A stretch of DNA of 64,000 nt, from contig NC_057918.1 of the NCBI RefSeq assembly GCF_018873765.1, positions 10,486,862 to 10,550,861 of the forward strand. Direction: 5' to 3'. Position numbers and translations under genes: made by a program. The notes beneath the pieces are model-generated. The model was not told the origin of the DNA, did not search any database, and saw nothing but the letters and a program-made list of their open reading frames with translations. This DNA is from Telopea speciosissima (taxonomy: Eukaryota > Streptophyta > Magnoliopsida > Proteales > Proteaceae). Below are positions 46,689 to 58,599 of the stretch, in pieces; position 1 is the stretch's first letter; each line of letters starts with the position of its first letter.

Positions 46689-46898
46689 GTATGGAAAAAA
46701 TTAGAGGGGAAGAGCTGTGGGGGGAGCACCGGAGCATGGTCCCTTGTGTGCGTGTGGGGCCAATGAGAGCACGCACGAAAGCATTAACACGGCAAGCATT
46801 TCCGCCTTTCATAAGAGGTGGCATGGTCATCTTGCCTCCTCTATGTCTGGGCACAAGGGCCACGCTCCTCCCCCATAGAGCTCTTTTTCCCAAAAATT
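46689..46898. mobile_element. Fold-back MITE, family B copy
   Basis: The left arm GGGGAAGAGCTGTGGGGGGA and right arm TCCCCCATAGAGCTCTTTTT are inverted. Inside are TCTGGGCACAAGGGCC and its relative GGTCCCTTGTGTGCG. Confidence 0.7.
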
Positions 46899-49796
46899 AG
46901 TGTCTAAAATATGATGTGAAACACCATATCAATTTCTAATATTGTACGGTACTGAAATTCAGACTCTCCCCAACACGGCCCATCTTGATTTGAAAAGGGG
47001 CTAAACAAATATCTAGTTCCTTGGGCCAGGCTAGGGCTGAGCCTACATCGTATGCATAGGTTATAGTTGTTGAGATTTCACAGCCCAAGGTTGAAATGGG
47101 CCAAGCTGGATTGGACTGGCACCAACCAGGCAAGAATTGGTTACAACTACTCTTTGTTCTTAATTTCACAGCCCAAGGTTGAAGTAACATCTACAGCTTT
47201 TTTGAATAATAAACTCCAAAAAATAATAGATTCGGAAAATGTGATATATATATGACATTATCCTCGGGGTGTAACTCAGGGTAGGGGTTGGTCAAATGGT
47301 TAATTACAGTAGAGGCAAGCCCAAGGCCCAGTCCTCTTTAATTAAAGTTCAAGCCCAATTTTCTCATTGGATATGCTAGGGGATGGATGCAGGCCCAGTA
47401 GGCCATCATGCCCACCCACTCCAACTCAGCCGAAACAAAGGGCTGATTTGGTATGATTTTTATTTCAGTTTTGAATTGATTTCATGAAATAGTCATTAAA
47501 TAGATTTTTCGTCAAGAAATTGAAATTATTTTTATTGCAATAAGAATAAGAAATCTATTTGGTAATTCAATTTCTAAGAATATTTCTTTGGGAGAGGATG
47601 GTGGTACAGCCGCCGAATAGAGTAAGTTCCTGGGCAACTTGAGACACTGGTTTGATACATGTCACATTAAAGCAAAACTTAAAGCGAAACTAGATGATGA
47701 TATGAACATTAGGTGCATTATGTTTTAAACATGAAAAGATATGATCATGTGGTAAAAGTAACCGATTTAGAAATGAGATGGCCTCTACATTGTCAACGTG
47801 ATCTCTGAAAAAAGAGAGCAGTTGACCCCGTCTGATCAGGGTCAATTAGAGCCGGGTTGGGTTGGGCTGAGATGAGCCAAGCAGGGTTGGGCCTGGGTTC
47901 CGATTTCTCATCCCAACCTCATGACCAGGTTCAGCTTGGGCTGAGCTAAGTGGACTTAAGGTTGGGCTGAGGTTTTAAAAACCTAATCCAACCCGGCACT
48001 TTTTCATCCCTAACTCCAACAATACCGATATGCATCGACGGATACGATACCAATACTTAGTACCATAACCACAGGTGTTTTCTCAGAAAACTTCAAATTT
48101 TAGCACCAAAATGGATTAGAGTTTAAAAAAAAAATAAAACTTTGAATTTAAAGGTTCTTAATTAAAACTCCGTAACGAGAATGTAGAACTGTAAAGTTAA
48201 AGCTTAGTGGAGTGTACGTTGCAAGTACCTAACTCCACCGAAAGTTATCCGATCTCGTGGTTTCTGTGTTAGTGGAGTAGTAATGCCAAACGTGACCTTA
48301 ATTTGTCTCAGTTCACGTAGGCACATATCACACTTTGGAAGTAAGGACAAGATATTAAAAAGTTAAGAAGTTAGTACTCCTCAATCCTCCAATCCAGCTA
48401 GAAAGAAACAGTCAAAATATCAATGATGGATGAAGCTTAAAAGAAAGCCAACAATGACCCATCACCACCTTAAGTGGTCCTCTTTCTCCCTCTGTACCTA
48501 TCAAGACACGCCACAAGGTAGAGCTTGAAACCACAAGTTCTTCATGGTAACGATTGAATGCAAACTTTCTTTGTTTGAGCTGAAAGGATCCCACTTTTCA
48601 TGTGAACACTAGAGGTAGAAATGAAAAAAATGGCTAGCTAGTGGGCCTGAAGCTGGAAATGCCAAGGAAACCGAATTGTGTGGAAGTTTATAATAGATTC
48701 TTGAAATCGTGATAGGTATTTGATCGATAAGTTGAAGAAACGCGTTAAATCAAGTTTTTTAACCTATCTCATACTAGGCTGATTTAATTTAACGTCCATA
48801 CATTAGAGTGGTCTTCATTGGGCACATAACATATCTCTCTGTGGAATTAATATCTCCATTTACATAAATTCATAAGGATCTTATCATCCATTTTAGAATC
48901 ACAAAAATAGAAGAGAGTAGCTGCATACTGTTCACCGACGTATGCTTTGTGACGATACCTTGACTCTTACTAGTTATGGTGATGTTCGCCTTCGAATCAT
49001 TGCAACAAGAATGAACAGTGGAGCTTCTTGGTTTTTCTCTCTTAATCTTCCACAATGTCTCTTAGTGATGGACTAATATAAAACTTAACATAGATAGAGG
49101 GAGGATCTAAAGTCCTTTATATAGATACTGTGATGCACTCCTCCTCTCAATAAAGATTGCTATTTAGAGTAGGACTCTAATTCCCAAGTTGGTATTGTTT
49201 GGATTTTCATAAATTAATCCAATTACTAACATGATCAAGATAAAATAGTCTATCATGTGGGACGATTAGAATCAAAATATAGCTCCTCCACCCTCAAGCA
49301 ATTAATTTTCTCGAGTAAGATTCAAGTGTAATTAGAGATAGATGTAGCTAGATCAATTTCAAAGTAGATGCATATATAGCTAGATTAATTGAATTTGATC
49401 ATTTGCCCGAATAGGGGTAAGGCGGATATTGCACGCGGCGATGTGTCTGGCCGCACAGGCCTCCGATCCCTATCTATCTACGTTGATAGAGACGAGAAAG
49501 GAATAGTACACCAAAAGGTCACAAAGACAAACTTGGTTGAAAAGTATGTTTCGATGATTCTAATTTCTATGCCATGTTGCTAGAACTTACGATTATGGAG
49601 ACAAGAGAGGGACCATTTCCAGCTCTTACTATCAAATTCATGCACAAGAAACATGAGATGCCCTACCTTTCCAAGATTCTTTTTTTTCTTCCTATCTGTT
49701 ACAATTGTGACATATTATTCTCTTCTCTCATTTTTACATACATTAAAGCTTAGAGGAAGAGCATACTACACTACATAGATCAATCTAATCTAATAA
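46899..49796. other. Intergenic, nothing coding; 3' flank of the NPF gene at the right
   Basis: GGGTTGGGCTGAG-type words near 47850-47970 and CACAGCCCAAGGTTGAA twice (about 47080 and 47166) mark old repeats. From about 49640 the sequence is the 3' flank of the NPF2.13-like gene and is shared with 33774-33925. Confidence 0.4.
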
Positions 49797-52700
49797 TTAA
49801 CTCAAGTGCTTGGTCGAGTTTAATTCAATATCAACATGTTCGTTTTCTCCTGCAACTTGCCCACTAGTAGTAGTACTATTCTTGTAATGGTATCCATATG
49901 CGCATATCAGAAAGTAGATAAAATTCAAGACACCCAGAGCTGCTATAAGGAAGTAAAAGTAATCGATCTTCCCAGCATTTATGTCATTGTCCAACCAATC
50001 ATGACCGTGTTTTTTGGTTTTGTGGTGCACAATCATCACAAGCAAACTGCTTAGGTAATTTGCCAATGCAATGGTGCATGAGAGGAGCGAATTGGCGATG
50101 CTTTTCATGTGTTCAGGGAATTGTTTGTAATAAAACTCGATCTGTCCGATTATATTGAAAGCCTCGCAGAAGCCCATTAGGATAAGCTGAGGAGCAAGCC
50201 AAAAGACTGACATTGGTTGGGCATGGGTGATGGCTAAAGCCCTTCTCTTCCTCTCTACAATGCCAGCAACCACCATGGACATGATCGAGAACAACATCCC
50301 AATTCCAATCCTTTGGAGAAGGGTAATGCCACCTTCGTGTTTGGTGATTCTTCGAAGTGATGGGACAACTATCCGATCATATATTGGGATCCATATACCC
50401 AATGTTAACATTGATATGATGGCCATGGAGCCTGCAGGGATTTGGAATTTAGGTCCAAGGTGGCGGTCCATTTTCAAGGCTTGACTGAGCGTGAAGGTCC
50501 CTTGTTGGGCGATGGAAAGGAAGCAGATGATATTAGAAGCCCATAACGGCACGATTCCAATCAAGCATTTTACCTCTTCGATCTGTTGTATGCTGCAGAG
50601 CCTCGACGGTTCCGAACGAGATCCATCAGGTTTTATATCTCCATCTACCACTATTGCAGCTTTGTTCAGGCATCTGGAATATTTATTATCCATTAATTAC
50701 ATTGAATAAGTATATTAACTGTAAAGAATTAGCTAAATAAACATAACTCAAGAAAAAAACTCAGCCAAACAGGCCTTATCTTTCTACAACTTTCTGAGGA
50801 GAGTTTAGAACTTTAGAGAAGGTCAGAGTCCACATCAAACATGATTGATTTGTACAGAAAACACCCATGGAAATTTAGAAGGATCAATTTCATCCCCCAA
50901 TTGAGACTAATTATTAGCCCTTCACATGTTTTGTTTTGTTTTTGATTACTCTCTGTTTGGTTTCTATCAAATGCGGGCCAAATAAAGTTTTTGGGGCCCA
51001 TATTTGATGGAAACCCATCAAATTACTAGATTTTTTTTTTAATTTTTTTAATTTTAATTTTTTTGTTTGTTATAGCTACTAAAAATGTTAAAACGACCTA
51101 TATGACAGGTAAAAATAAATAGTAAGATGTACCACCTGAAATGGTGTGTGAGAGGAAGCTTTGAGATGGTGGGTCCTCTCATGGGAGGATCATAGAGAAG
51201 CCCATGTACCTCTTCTTTAGGAGGAAGCTTAAGATGACGCTTATGGAAGGCAGCAACAAAAACTTGGCCAATGCCGGAGAAGACGCTGCCTTCCGGTGGG
51301 ACGTAGACGTAAAGCCGCGTGCCAAGCCAAAACAACACGATCGAGAATCCCATGAAAGCTGTAGGGAGGCCCAGGCCCAAGGCCCAACTGATACTGGTTT
51401 GGATATAGACGATAAGGGTCATGGAGATCATGATGACTACAGTGAAGCTGGCGTAGGACCAGTTGAAGAAGCTGTTGATCCCTTTTTTGCCCTTTTCTGT
51501 GGTGGGGTCAAACTGGTCCACCCCAAATGGTATGTTGGCCGGCCTGATCCCAGCCGTGCCTATTGTTAGAAAGGCTAAGCCCAAGAATAGAAAGCCCAGT
51601 TGATCTGTGGTGGGGCCCACGCATGGGTTGCTCGGATGCTGCTGCTTGGAGCATGTTGGTGGATGCAATGCAGGAACCACCGCCGTCAGAGTTAAAGCCA
51701 ATAGTCCCTGTCCACCAACCATTAAGAGTTTAGACTAAGGAAAAATCATATCAAAACCAGTAAGATTACTAGTTTATTGACTAAATCAATTTAAGATAAA
51801 ATAACGATTAGGAGGATAAGAAAAACATTATGGTATTAAGATTTCTAAGATTTAGTCAAGGCTTAGCTCAGGGCCCCACTGCTTGTCGTATTTTGTTTGG
51901 TATTTCTCCTCCACATGACCACTTTGAAAGTTATGATATTAATAAAAAAATATCTTTATTATAAGAATATTTTTGCTAATGCTCCCAAACTAATTAACAT
52001 GCATTTTTACGTTTAAGCTCTCTCTATATATATATATTTTTTGGTAATAAGCTCTATATTATTTCTTGTTAGTTTTTATGTGTTTTGAAGAGTTTAATTC
52101 AAAATTTTGAGGCATTACGTGGAGATAACATTACGCGATCTATTGTACGTCACCAGTCCCACATGTGGATTAAGTAGGGTGGGTGGGAAAATTTTTTGTT
52201 GCTACACTAATAGTAGTGTAGCAGGAATGTTCCTCCTACAAGGCTAGCAGTCAAAGAAATGGAATAATTCACTTTCCCTTTTGGATTCATAAATACCCTC
52301 CTAGGTTTTAGTATTTTCTAAAATTACCACTTAAGATTCCATTTCCTTGGTTGCCAGCCTTGTAGCAGGAACATTCCTGTTATTAGCGTAGTAGCAAAAT
52401 TTCGTTTGAATGGAAGAGGCAATTACAACAAGGGAAAGGACATGTGTCAACCTCTAACCGTACATACAGCAGAGCTAGCCTTAAGAGATAACTCCTCAAA
52501 TATATTCATGAAGGCACTAAGAAGGACCTGGACAATCTGACTTTCCATGTGGACAAATAATTTAAGAAAGATTACAAAAAGACTTGGAGTCCTAGACTTT
52601 CAATATTTCAATACTCTTGGTCCTCTCTCTCTCTTGTACAAATTATGATCTGATGACATAAATCTAAACAATAAATTCATATATGAGAACAAATGTCTTG

Positions 52701-53723
52701 CGGAACAGCTGGTAGAAGTATGGAGCCTAATAGCCCACCGTACAAAGAGGGCTTCTCATCATTTCTCTTGGAAAAATTTTTGTTGCTTCGACTATAACAG
52801 GAATGTTCCTATTACAAGGCTAGCAGCTACGGAAATAGAAAAATTCACTTCCGTTTTGGGTTCATAAATACCCTGTTAGATTTTAGAATTTTCTAAAATA
52901 CCCTTTAAGATCCCATTTCCTTGACTGCTAGCCTTGTAATAGGAACATTCCTGCAAAATTTCATCCGTCCCTCCCTCACTTATCTTAAGAAAAAGAAACA
53001 AAAATTACTGAATTCATATATATTACCATTTTTGTTGATCGTTTGATAGTGGAAAGGGTCAAATTTAGTGTTGCTTTTATAGTTTGATACTTTGATTCTT
53101 TGAGAGGAAGAGAAGACTATCATTAACCACAACCTCCACTTCACCATTAAAATAATAATAAAACTGGGAAACATGAAATATAGAAAATCCCGAGAAGATG
53201 AAATGGTGCTGTCCAGTCATGTAAAAACAAAAAAATTGGGCCCATTTCATTTATTAATTAATTTATATGATGCAGGTGTGTAGGTAATGGTTGCAGAAAT
53301 TAACCATTAATAATAATAATAATGGAGGAATTGAAGATAGATAAAAAGGTGAGAGAGAATGAGTAGTCAAATTTGTATATAGATATATACCAGGAAAGAG
53401 GCGATGGAAGCGAAGGCCAAAGTTCGAAACCTGCCGAGATAAGCATCACAGATGAAGGCACCAAGCAAGGGAGAGAAGTTAGCGGTACCAGACCAGATGT
53501 TGATGATATTGATGGCCGTTACTTGATCCAACTGAAACTCATTCATCAGATACACCATGAAGTTCGCAAGTAACCCAAACGAGGCTAACCTCTCAAACGT
53601 CTCGTTCCCTGCACAATTCCAATTCCACTTTCTTTAACGTACTTAACCTTAACTACTACTGTATTAGACAAGTGTCAAAAAGGCTACACATGCAAGTACT
53701 GTGAATTGAAAAGAAAAGAACTC

Positions 53724-53759
<36 letters not shown>

Positions 53760-54004
53760 AGAATGTAGGGCATGGTCTTCCAGCCACCGTGCTTTCTGTG
53801 AGGTTGGTGGGTTGCTGCTTCCATTGCGCTGGGTTGTTGAGCTTCCGGGTTCTGGGGTAAGGATGATGATGATGATGAGTTGGTGGACGAAGAAGAATTG
53901 CTATTAACTGGAAAGCATCTCAAGGAGCAGAGAATCCATGATGAGGAAAAACTTGATTTTTTCATGGCCTTCTGCTCCTGCTCCTCCTGCTCCACCACCA
54001 TCAT
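49797..54004 (-). CDS. NRT1/PTR family (NPF2) transporter, NRT1.7/NPF2.13-like
   Basis: Four exons: 54004-53758, 53608-53391, 51707-51136 and 50673-49797. All are GT/AG and in phase, giving 637 aa. Intron positions and phases equal those of the NPF gene at 38457. The N-terminus is long and Ser/Asn-rich, with a second in-frame Met at residue 61 as an alternative start. Motifs: ETFER (85-89, full ExxER), [16 protein letters not shown] after TM4, [18 protein letters not shown] in the central loop, [16 protein letters not shown] and [20 protein letters not shown]. The match is closest to Arabidopsis NPF2.12/2.13. NPF2.13 (NRT1.7) loads nitrate into phloem from old leaves; that role here is inference. 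The donor of intron 1 is GTCTCTCTC, at the edge of a GA/CT microsatellite. The last exon has two pseudogene copies near 33-35 kb. Confidence 0.9.
52189..52402. mobile_element. MITE family C, copy 2 (intron 2)
   Basis: Ends AAAATTTTTTGTTGCTAC and GTAGCAAAATTT. Next to the left end, GCTACACTAATAGTAGTGTAGC is a palindrome, and GGAATGTTCCT/AGGAACATTCC are inverted. Inside are AATAATTCACTTT and AATACCCTCCTAGG. It lies in intron 2 of the NPF2.13-like gene. Confidence 0.8.
52772..52961. mobile_element. MITE family C, copy 3 (intron 2)
   Basis: Second copy in the same intron, with AAAAATTTTTGTTGCTTCGA at the left and ATAGGAACATTCCTGCAAAA at the right. Arms AGGAATGTTCCTATTACAAG and CTTGTAATAGGAACATTCCT are perfect inverted repeats. 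Confidence 0.85.
53727..53756. repeat. (GA)n microsatellite at the intron 1 splice donor
   Basis: About 30 bp of GA repeats on the plus strand. On the coding strand the intron begins GTCTCTCTCT, so the repeat forms the first bases of intron 1 of the NPF2.13-like gene. Confidence 0.9.
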
Positions 54005-54279
54005 TGCTTAGCTTAATAAGCCTTGAAGACTGAAGAGTGAGTTTCTCTCTCTCTCGATTTCTTTATAGAGAGACTATCAGTTCTGAGCTATGATGCCCCA
54101 AACTGATAAAATCCTCAGAGGCCATGCACATTTATATATATTAATGAGAGAGAGAGAGTGAGTGTATAGAACATAGAACCACCGCCCCAATAGTGGACAC
54201 GTCGTTCTCAGCTTTTCTACTCTTACAAACGCCATCTACTATATAACCCTCGTACCTGCCTGAATCCTGGCGGGATTCT

Positions 54280-54319
<40 letters not shown>

Positions 54320-54460
54320 TCTTATAAGTTCCAAAAATTAACCAAAAAATCTTGGCACGAGTGGAAGGCACTGGTTCAAAGCCTAACATCAAAATTATAC
54401 AAAATTGACACGAGTGGGAGTGACAGGCACATGCTGAGTCAAAACGTAAAACAGCAAAAT
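54005..54460 (-). promoter_or_regulatory. Upstream flank of the NPF2.13-like gene
   Basis: Contains a 36-bp (CT)n tract at 54281-54316 and a shorter GA run at about 54147-54160. ATATATATTAA-like sequence near 54131-54143 could serve as TATA but is about 130 bp from the ATG. No transcription start can be fixed. Confidence 0.35.
54281..54316. repeat. (CT)n microsatellite
   Basis: A 36-bp uninterrupted CT repeat about 280 bp upstream of the NPF2.13-like start codon. Confidence 0.95.
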
Positions 54461-54593
54461 TGGGATCTAATAGGGGGCGGAAATGACCACCCTACCTCCT
54501 GCCCGAACATACTATTCAGGTGGGATCCACCTCTCTCTATAAGTGAGAATTGAAGAAATTGATGGACAAACAAATTGAGGTGATAATTTTCTG
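54461..54593. mobile_element. MITE family A, copy 4 (5' end degraded)
   Basis: Contains AATGACCACCCTACCTCC and CAGGTGGGATCCACCTC, and ends CAAATTGAGGTGATAATTTT, identical in type to the copy at 3807. The left end is not recognisable. Confidence 0.65.
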
Positions 54594-55370
54594 CGAAATT
54601 ATATTATCTGTATGCATTGGTGCTTAATTTGATACCTTACTAGTCATTTTTGGTACTTGGTTGTTGGGTGTTGTATGGTGAACCCTAATCCACAATGGAG
54701 GAAAAGTTTCTCTCTCTTATTATTTTTTTTAATGTTTTATTATTGTTATTTTTCACCAAATTTTTTTTTTTTTATTGTTATTGCTTTCAGAGAGAGATTT
54801 ATAAAGTTCTCTTTGGTCTAGTTTATATTTATATTTATGACTTATTTATGAATAATGAATTATGATAATAGATTATGAGCTGTAAACAATATTTATTACT
54901 AGACATAATAGATTATATAATGAAAATTAAGTTTGGTATGCTTACATGAAGAATATTTCATGTATTATATTATTTATATTATTATTATATAGTATAATAT
55001 GATATATGTTAGAGAGGGGGTAGTGGTGGGGTTGGGGATTGGAGAGAGGCTTAGTTCTAATTTTTTATAATTTTATCATTTTACCCCCACTTAAGTAGCA
55101 ATTCTACACATATTCATTAGTGGTACCCATATAAACAACATTAACAGTTTATGGTGATAAATCATAAACAACTTTTAACACATGTTCATTAATGGTACTA
55201 AACACATCTATTTATGTTTATGTGTCACTATACCAAAGAGAGCCTAAAGACGGTGTATCCTATTTTGGGCCTTTGGGTTCTGTCACATGGGTATGTGGTC
55301 TATCATAGCGCATTCCCACAGCCCACGGGGTATAACTTGAACCCTCCCAAGTCCATTCTGGTCACTTCTA
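54594..55370. other. Intergenic, AT-rich
   Basis: TATTATTTATA-type low-complexity sequence around 54830-55000. No gene recognised. Confidence 0.5.
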
Positions 55371-55550
55371 TAGGAATTTTTTTCCTCTCTTGTCCACTGC
55401 CCAGACAAGACCGTGCTGTCCCCTCACATGGGGGCGCGAAATGATGACTTAACCTCGCTCGGACAGGGGGCTAGATCGTCATTTTGCACCCTCATGTGAG
55501 GGAACAGCACGATCCTGTCCGGGCAGCAAATAGGAGAGGATAACGATTCC
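55371..55550. mobile_element. Fold-back MITE, family B-like
   Basis: Arms GGAATTTTTTTCCTCTCTTG with GTGCTGTCCCCTCACATGGG on the left, and CCTCATGTGAGGGAACAGCA with GAGAGGATAACGATTCC on the right, are inverted. The core is AATGATGACTTAACC/TAGATCGTCATTTTGC. Confidence 0.7.
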
Positions 55551-55958
55551 TTCTGTAGTACTACTCAATGGAGGATGATGATCTACCCAAAAAATAAATA
55601 AATAAATAAAAATTGGAGTATGGGATTACTAGCTAGCTCAAGTACATTTCACTTCTATATGGATGTGAATGAGTGAGTCTCTGATTGGAACTCATGCGTT
55701 TGTTTCGGGCTCTTCTTCAAGGACAAAATTCGGCTATCTTTAATTGTGGCCCACCAAGAGCCAAACAACAAACGTAGAGTAGCAAGTAGTACAAAAGGCC
55801 AAAAAACTGCAAGGGCAGGCCCTTCCAGGGATGATAACATCTAAAGTTTACAGATTCATTCTCTACAGTCCACAATGCGGTTTGTGCATTATTTGTGGTT
55901 GTCCGTGGAAACAAACGTAGAAACCTCAATATATTAATTGGTGGGAGATGATGACCGA

Positions 55959-56092
55959 CAAAATTTTGCTGTTACCCGGTCTTGCAGTCAAAGAAATAGA
56001 ATCTTTAATTAAGGTATATTCAAAAATACTAAAATCTAAGAGGGTATTTATAAATTTAAGGAGAAGTGAATTATTCCATTTCCTTACGGTAC
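55959..56092. mobile_element. MITE family C, partial copy 4
   Basis: Starts CAAAATTTTGCTGTTACCCG and includes GCAGTCAAAGAAATAGAAT, then ATTTATAAATTTAAGG and GTGAATTATTCCATTTCCTT in inverted arrangement. The right end is missing. Confidence 0.5.
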
Positions 56093-56744
56093 TATTAAAG
56101 TTCTGATCACTCATCAGAAAGGGCGGGGGACGACTGTATGAATCATCTATGGATGGATGGATGGTGGGTCGGCCGGTCGGTGGATTCAGGCAGATCGATG
56201 AATGACCCGACCCCATTTATATGCAAAAATTAAATTCAGAAGCTTTAATTAATATATGTATGGCCTTCTGAATTAGTAGTCAATTAAAGAGTTGAGTTCC
56301 TGTCTGCTTTTAATTACGAACCAGCCAAGTGGTCAAATTCAAACATCTCTATCGACATATGTATACCCAGTTGATGAGTGAGTTCATTGTTTGACGAAGA
56401 AGCTAGAAAAGAAGAAATAAGAACCTCGCGTATATATGTACGATTGATATTAGCCAGAGCTAGAGTCAAGGTTGTATTCCTTTGTCCTATTGTCAATAGA
56501 ATAGTGTCCAGTTATATATAAATTTGAGAAGGTAGAGTTAAAAAATGGATGGAATATTCCAACTTGTTTGTTGGATTATATACATTAATCAACCATGCAT
56601 GCATGCATCTCCTTCAATTCTCTCTAGCTATATATCGGGACAAATTAAGTTGTAATACTTTGAATTGAACCAGCTTCCACTACTCTACAAGATATATGAA
56701 TATGACGCATTATTTGAGGATTGAAATTGAGACCACTTTGATGT

Positions 56745-56746
<2 letters not shown>

Positions 56747-56775
<29 letters not shown>
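56747..56775. repeat. (CT)n microsatellite
   Basis: 29-bp CT run. Confidence 0.9.
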
Positions 56776-56778
<3 letters not shown>

Positions 56779-56888
56779 CTCATTCATTCTCTATCCTGTA
56801 TTTAGTTGGTCCTCGCCAATATTTTGATTCATATACGAGAATTTTGTAAGATGATTTAAAAAAATAATAATAATAAGATTACACTATA

Positions 56889-56908
56889 TGTGTGTGTGTG
56901 TGTGTGTG
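56889..56908. repeat. (TG)n microsatellite
   Basis: 20-bp TG run. Confidence 0.9.
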
Positions 56909-57382
56909 AACGTGCAATGATCTGGTCTCAAACTATTAATTGTTGAAAGTTTAGTCTCACATCAACTACTAACTAAATTATAATCCTTTTTATACATTAT
57001 GGATTATGGGAGTCCCTTCACCTATCAGGTTGATCTTTAAAGATAAAAAATTTTCATGATATATATGACGATTCCAACTATATCAGAATCAATTCTGGTC
57101 CAAGGTCGTGGTCTAGTAACGCCTCTCTTACTCTTTCTCTATCCTTCCCCTTGAAATTATATATGTCTCTATGCTTTTCTTGACATATTGGTTGTTTTCA
57201 ACCCACAAAAACACCCTATCGGATAGGAATCATTCTATTAAATCAAAATAAATAAATAAATATAAATATATATACCAGTGGAAATTGAAGGATCTTACTA
57301 CTAGTGCTCAGTGTGTGTAACTGTGTTCAGAGATATAATACAGAAAACTTGAAAGAGGTCAGCGGAAATATTGTGTGTGTGA

Positions 57383-58300
57383 TTAGCAGGTGCTGCAGTC
57401 CATAATTTGAACCGGTCGTGGCACTCGGAGGGGTAACCTCGGCGGTCTACCGTTTTGCAGGTAGCCTTTTGCTGTGTTTGAAGGCGGCTGGGCCGGCCAA
57501 AAATTTGGAACTTTAAGAAAATAAGGTGGAAAACTTTGAAGAATTTATTTCATATACTTGTTCTTTTACAGGAGATCTGAATTACACTCTTGATATCATT
57601 CAAGTCTTGGAAGTAACTTACTGGTTTGGGAAGATGGCTAATAGTAACTACTCGCAGGAGGCAAGCCTTGATCGGGGACGAAAGCTTGATACAGGTCTGG
57701 TTACAGGATTGGGGCTTGGAGGCAGTACTTGTGCTTCGATGTTCGAAGTCTTTTACAACTTGAAAAATAAAATGAAAAACTAAAAATGCTTGATGAAGGC
57801 TTGGAGAGAATAGAGTGAGTTCTCTTCCAAAAACCGCTTTCTTCTCGCGAAGTCCGGCCTTATGTAGACTTCTTTGGATCTTGAGCGGGGCTTGTCGGCT
57901 TAGTGAATCACGCTTCTTGGGTCTTCTTCGCCGAAGAAGAAGGAATCAAACTTTTACTCGTGGCCGAAAGTTGATTGAGAGCTGTGGCCGAAAGTTGATT
58001 GAGAGATGTCGGGTGGAGGGTCCCATCTTGGACGGAGTGCCGAAAGCTTTACCTTTTGCCTTGTGAAAGGCATCTTGAAAAAGGGTCTTCTAGAAAGATT
58101 CTTCCGGATGGTAGTGGGGACACGTGGCATTCCATGTCCTGGGGACAGATGTTTTCCACAATGTGTTCGCTTGTTAAAACTCAAATTTTTAATTGCCGAG
58201 TTGTGGCAATAGTGTGAGAGGAGTTTTCCTTACGTCACACTAACGTAGGCATCCTTTTCCCTTTCGGGTTGCCGGAATGCCCATTGGCTAGGATCCATAT
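57383..58300 (-). promoter_or_regulatory. Probable pararetroviral intergenic/promoter region
   Basis: On the minus strand a TGACGTAAG motif (58237-58229), like the as-1 element of caulimovirus promoters, precedes a TACATAAGG TATA-like motif (57867-57859). A 22-bp unit containing GTGGCCGAAAGTTGATTGAG is repeated in tandem at about 57959-58003. Spacing between the two motifs (about 360 bp) is larger than in known caulimovirus promoters, so this is tentative. Confidence 0.4.
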
Positions 58301-58599
58301 ACCCGGAATCCAGGGTGTGAAAGGTGGATTATTTCTTGGGCCTCTGCGACGCCCAAGTTTCTTCTTGTGGACTTGGGCGATGAAGTGGAGAACGTTGTGT
58401 TACTTCTTCGGGCTCCTTGTTGGGATCTTGGGCATATTCTCCTTGGTGGAGATGTGGCCCAATGGATCCTACACTAGAATGGGCCCCTTCGAATGGGCTT
58501 CTTCTTCTTCTTGATTCTATTGCGGCCGGTAGGCGCGATTTCGCTTCTTGGGCTTCAATTTGGAGCTTCTTCTTTATTCTTGGACTTGGATTTTCTTTG

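Larger units (their letters stand above)
55551..57379. other. Intergenic with MITE fragment and microsatellites
   Basis: A partial family C copy lies at 55959-56092. GGATGGATGGATGG is at about 56150, CATGCATGCATGC at about 56596, (CT)n at 56747-56775 and (TG)n at 56889-56908. No coding exon found. Confidence 0.45.
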
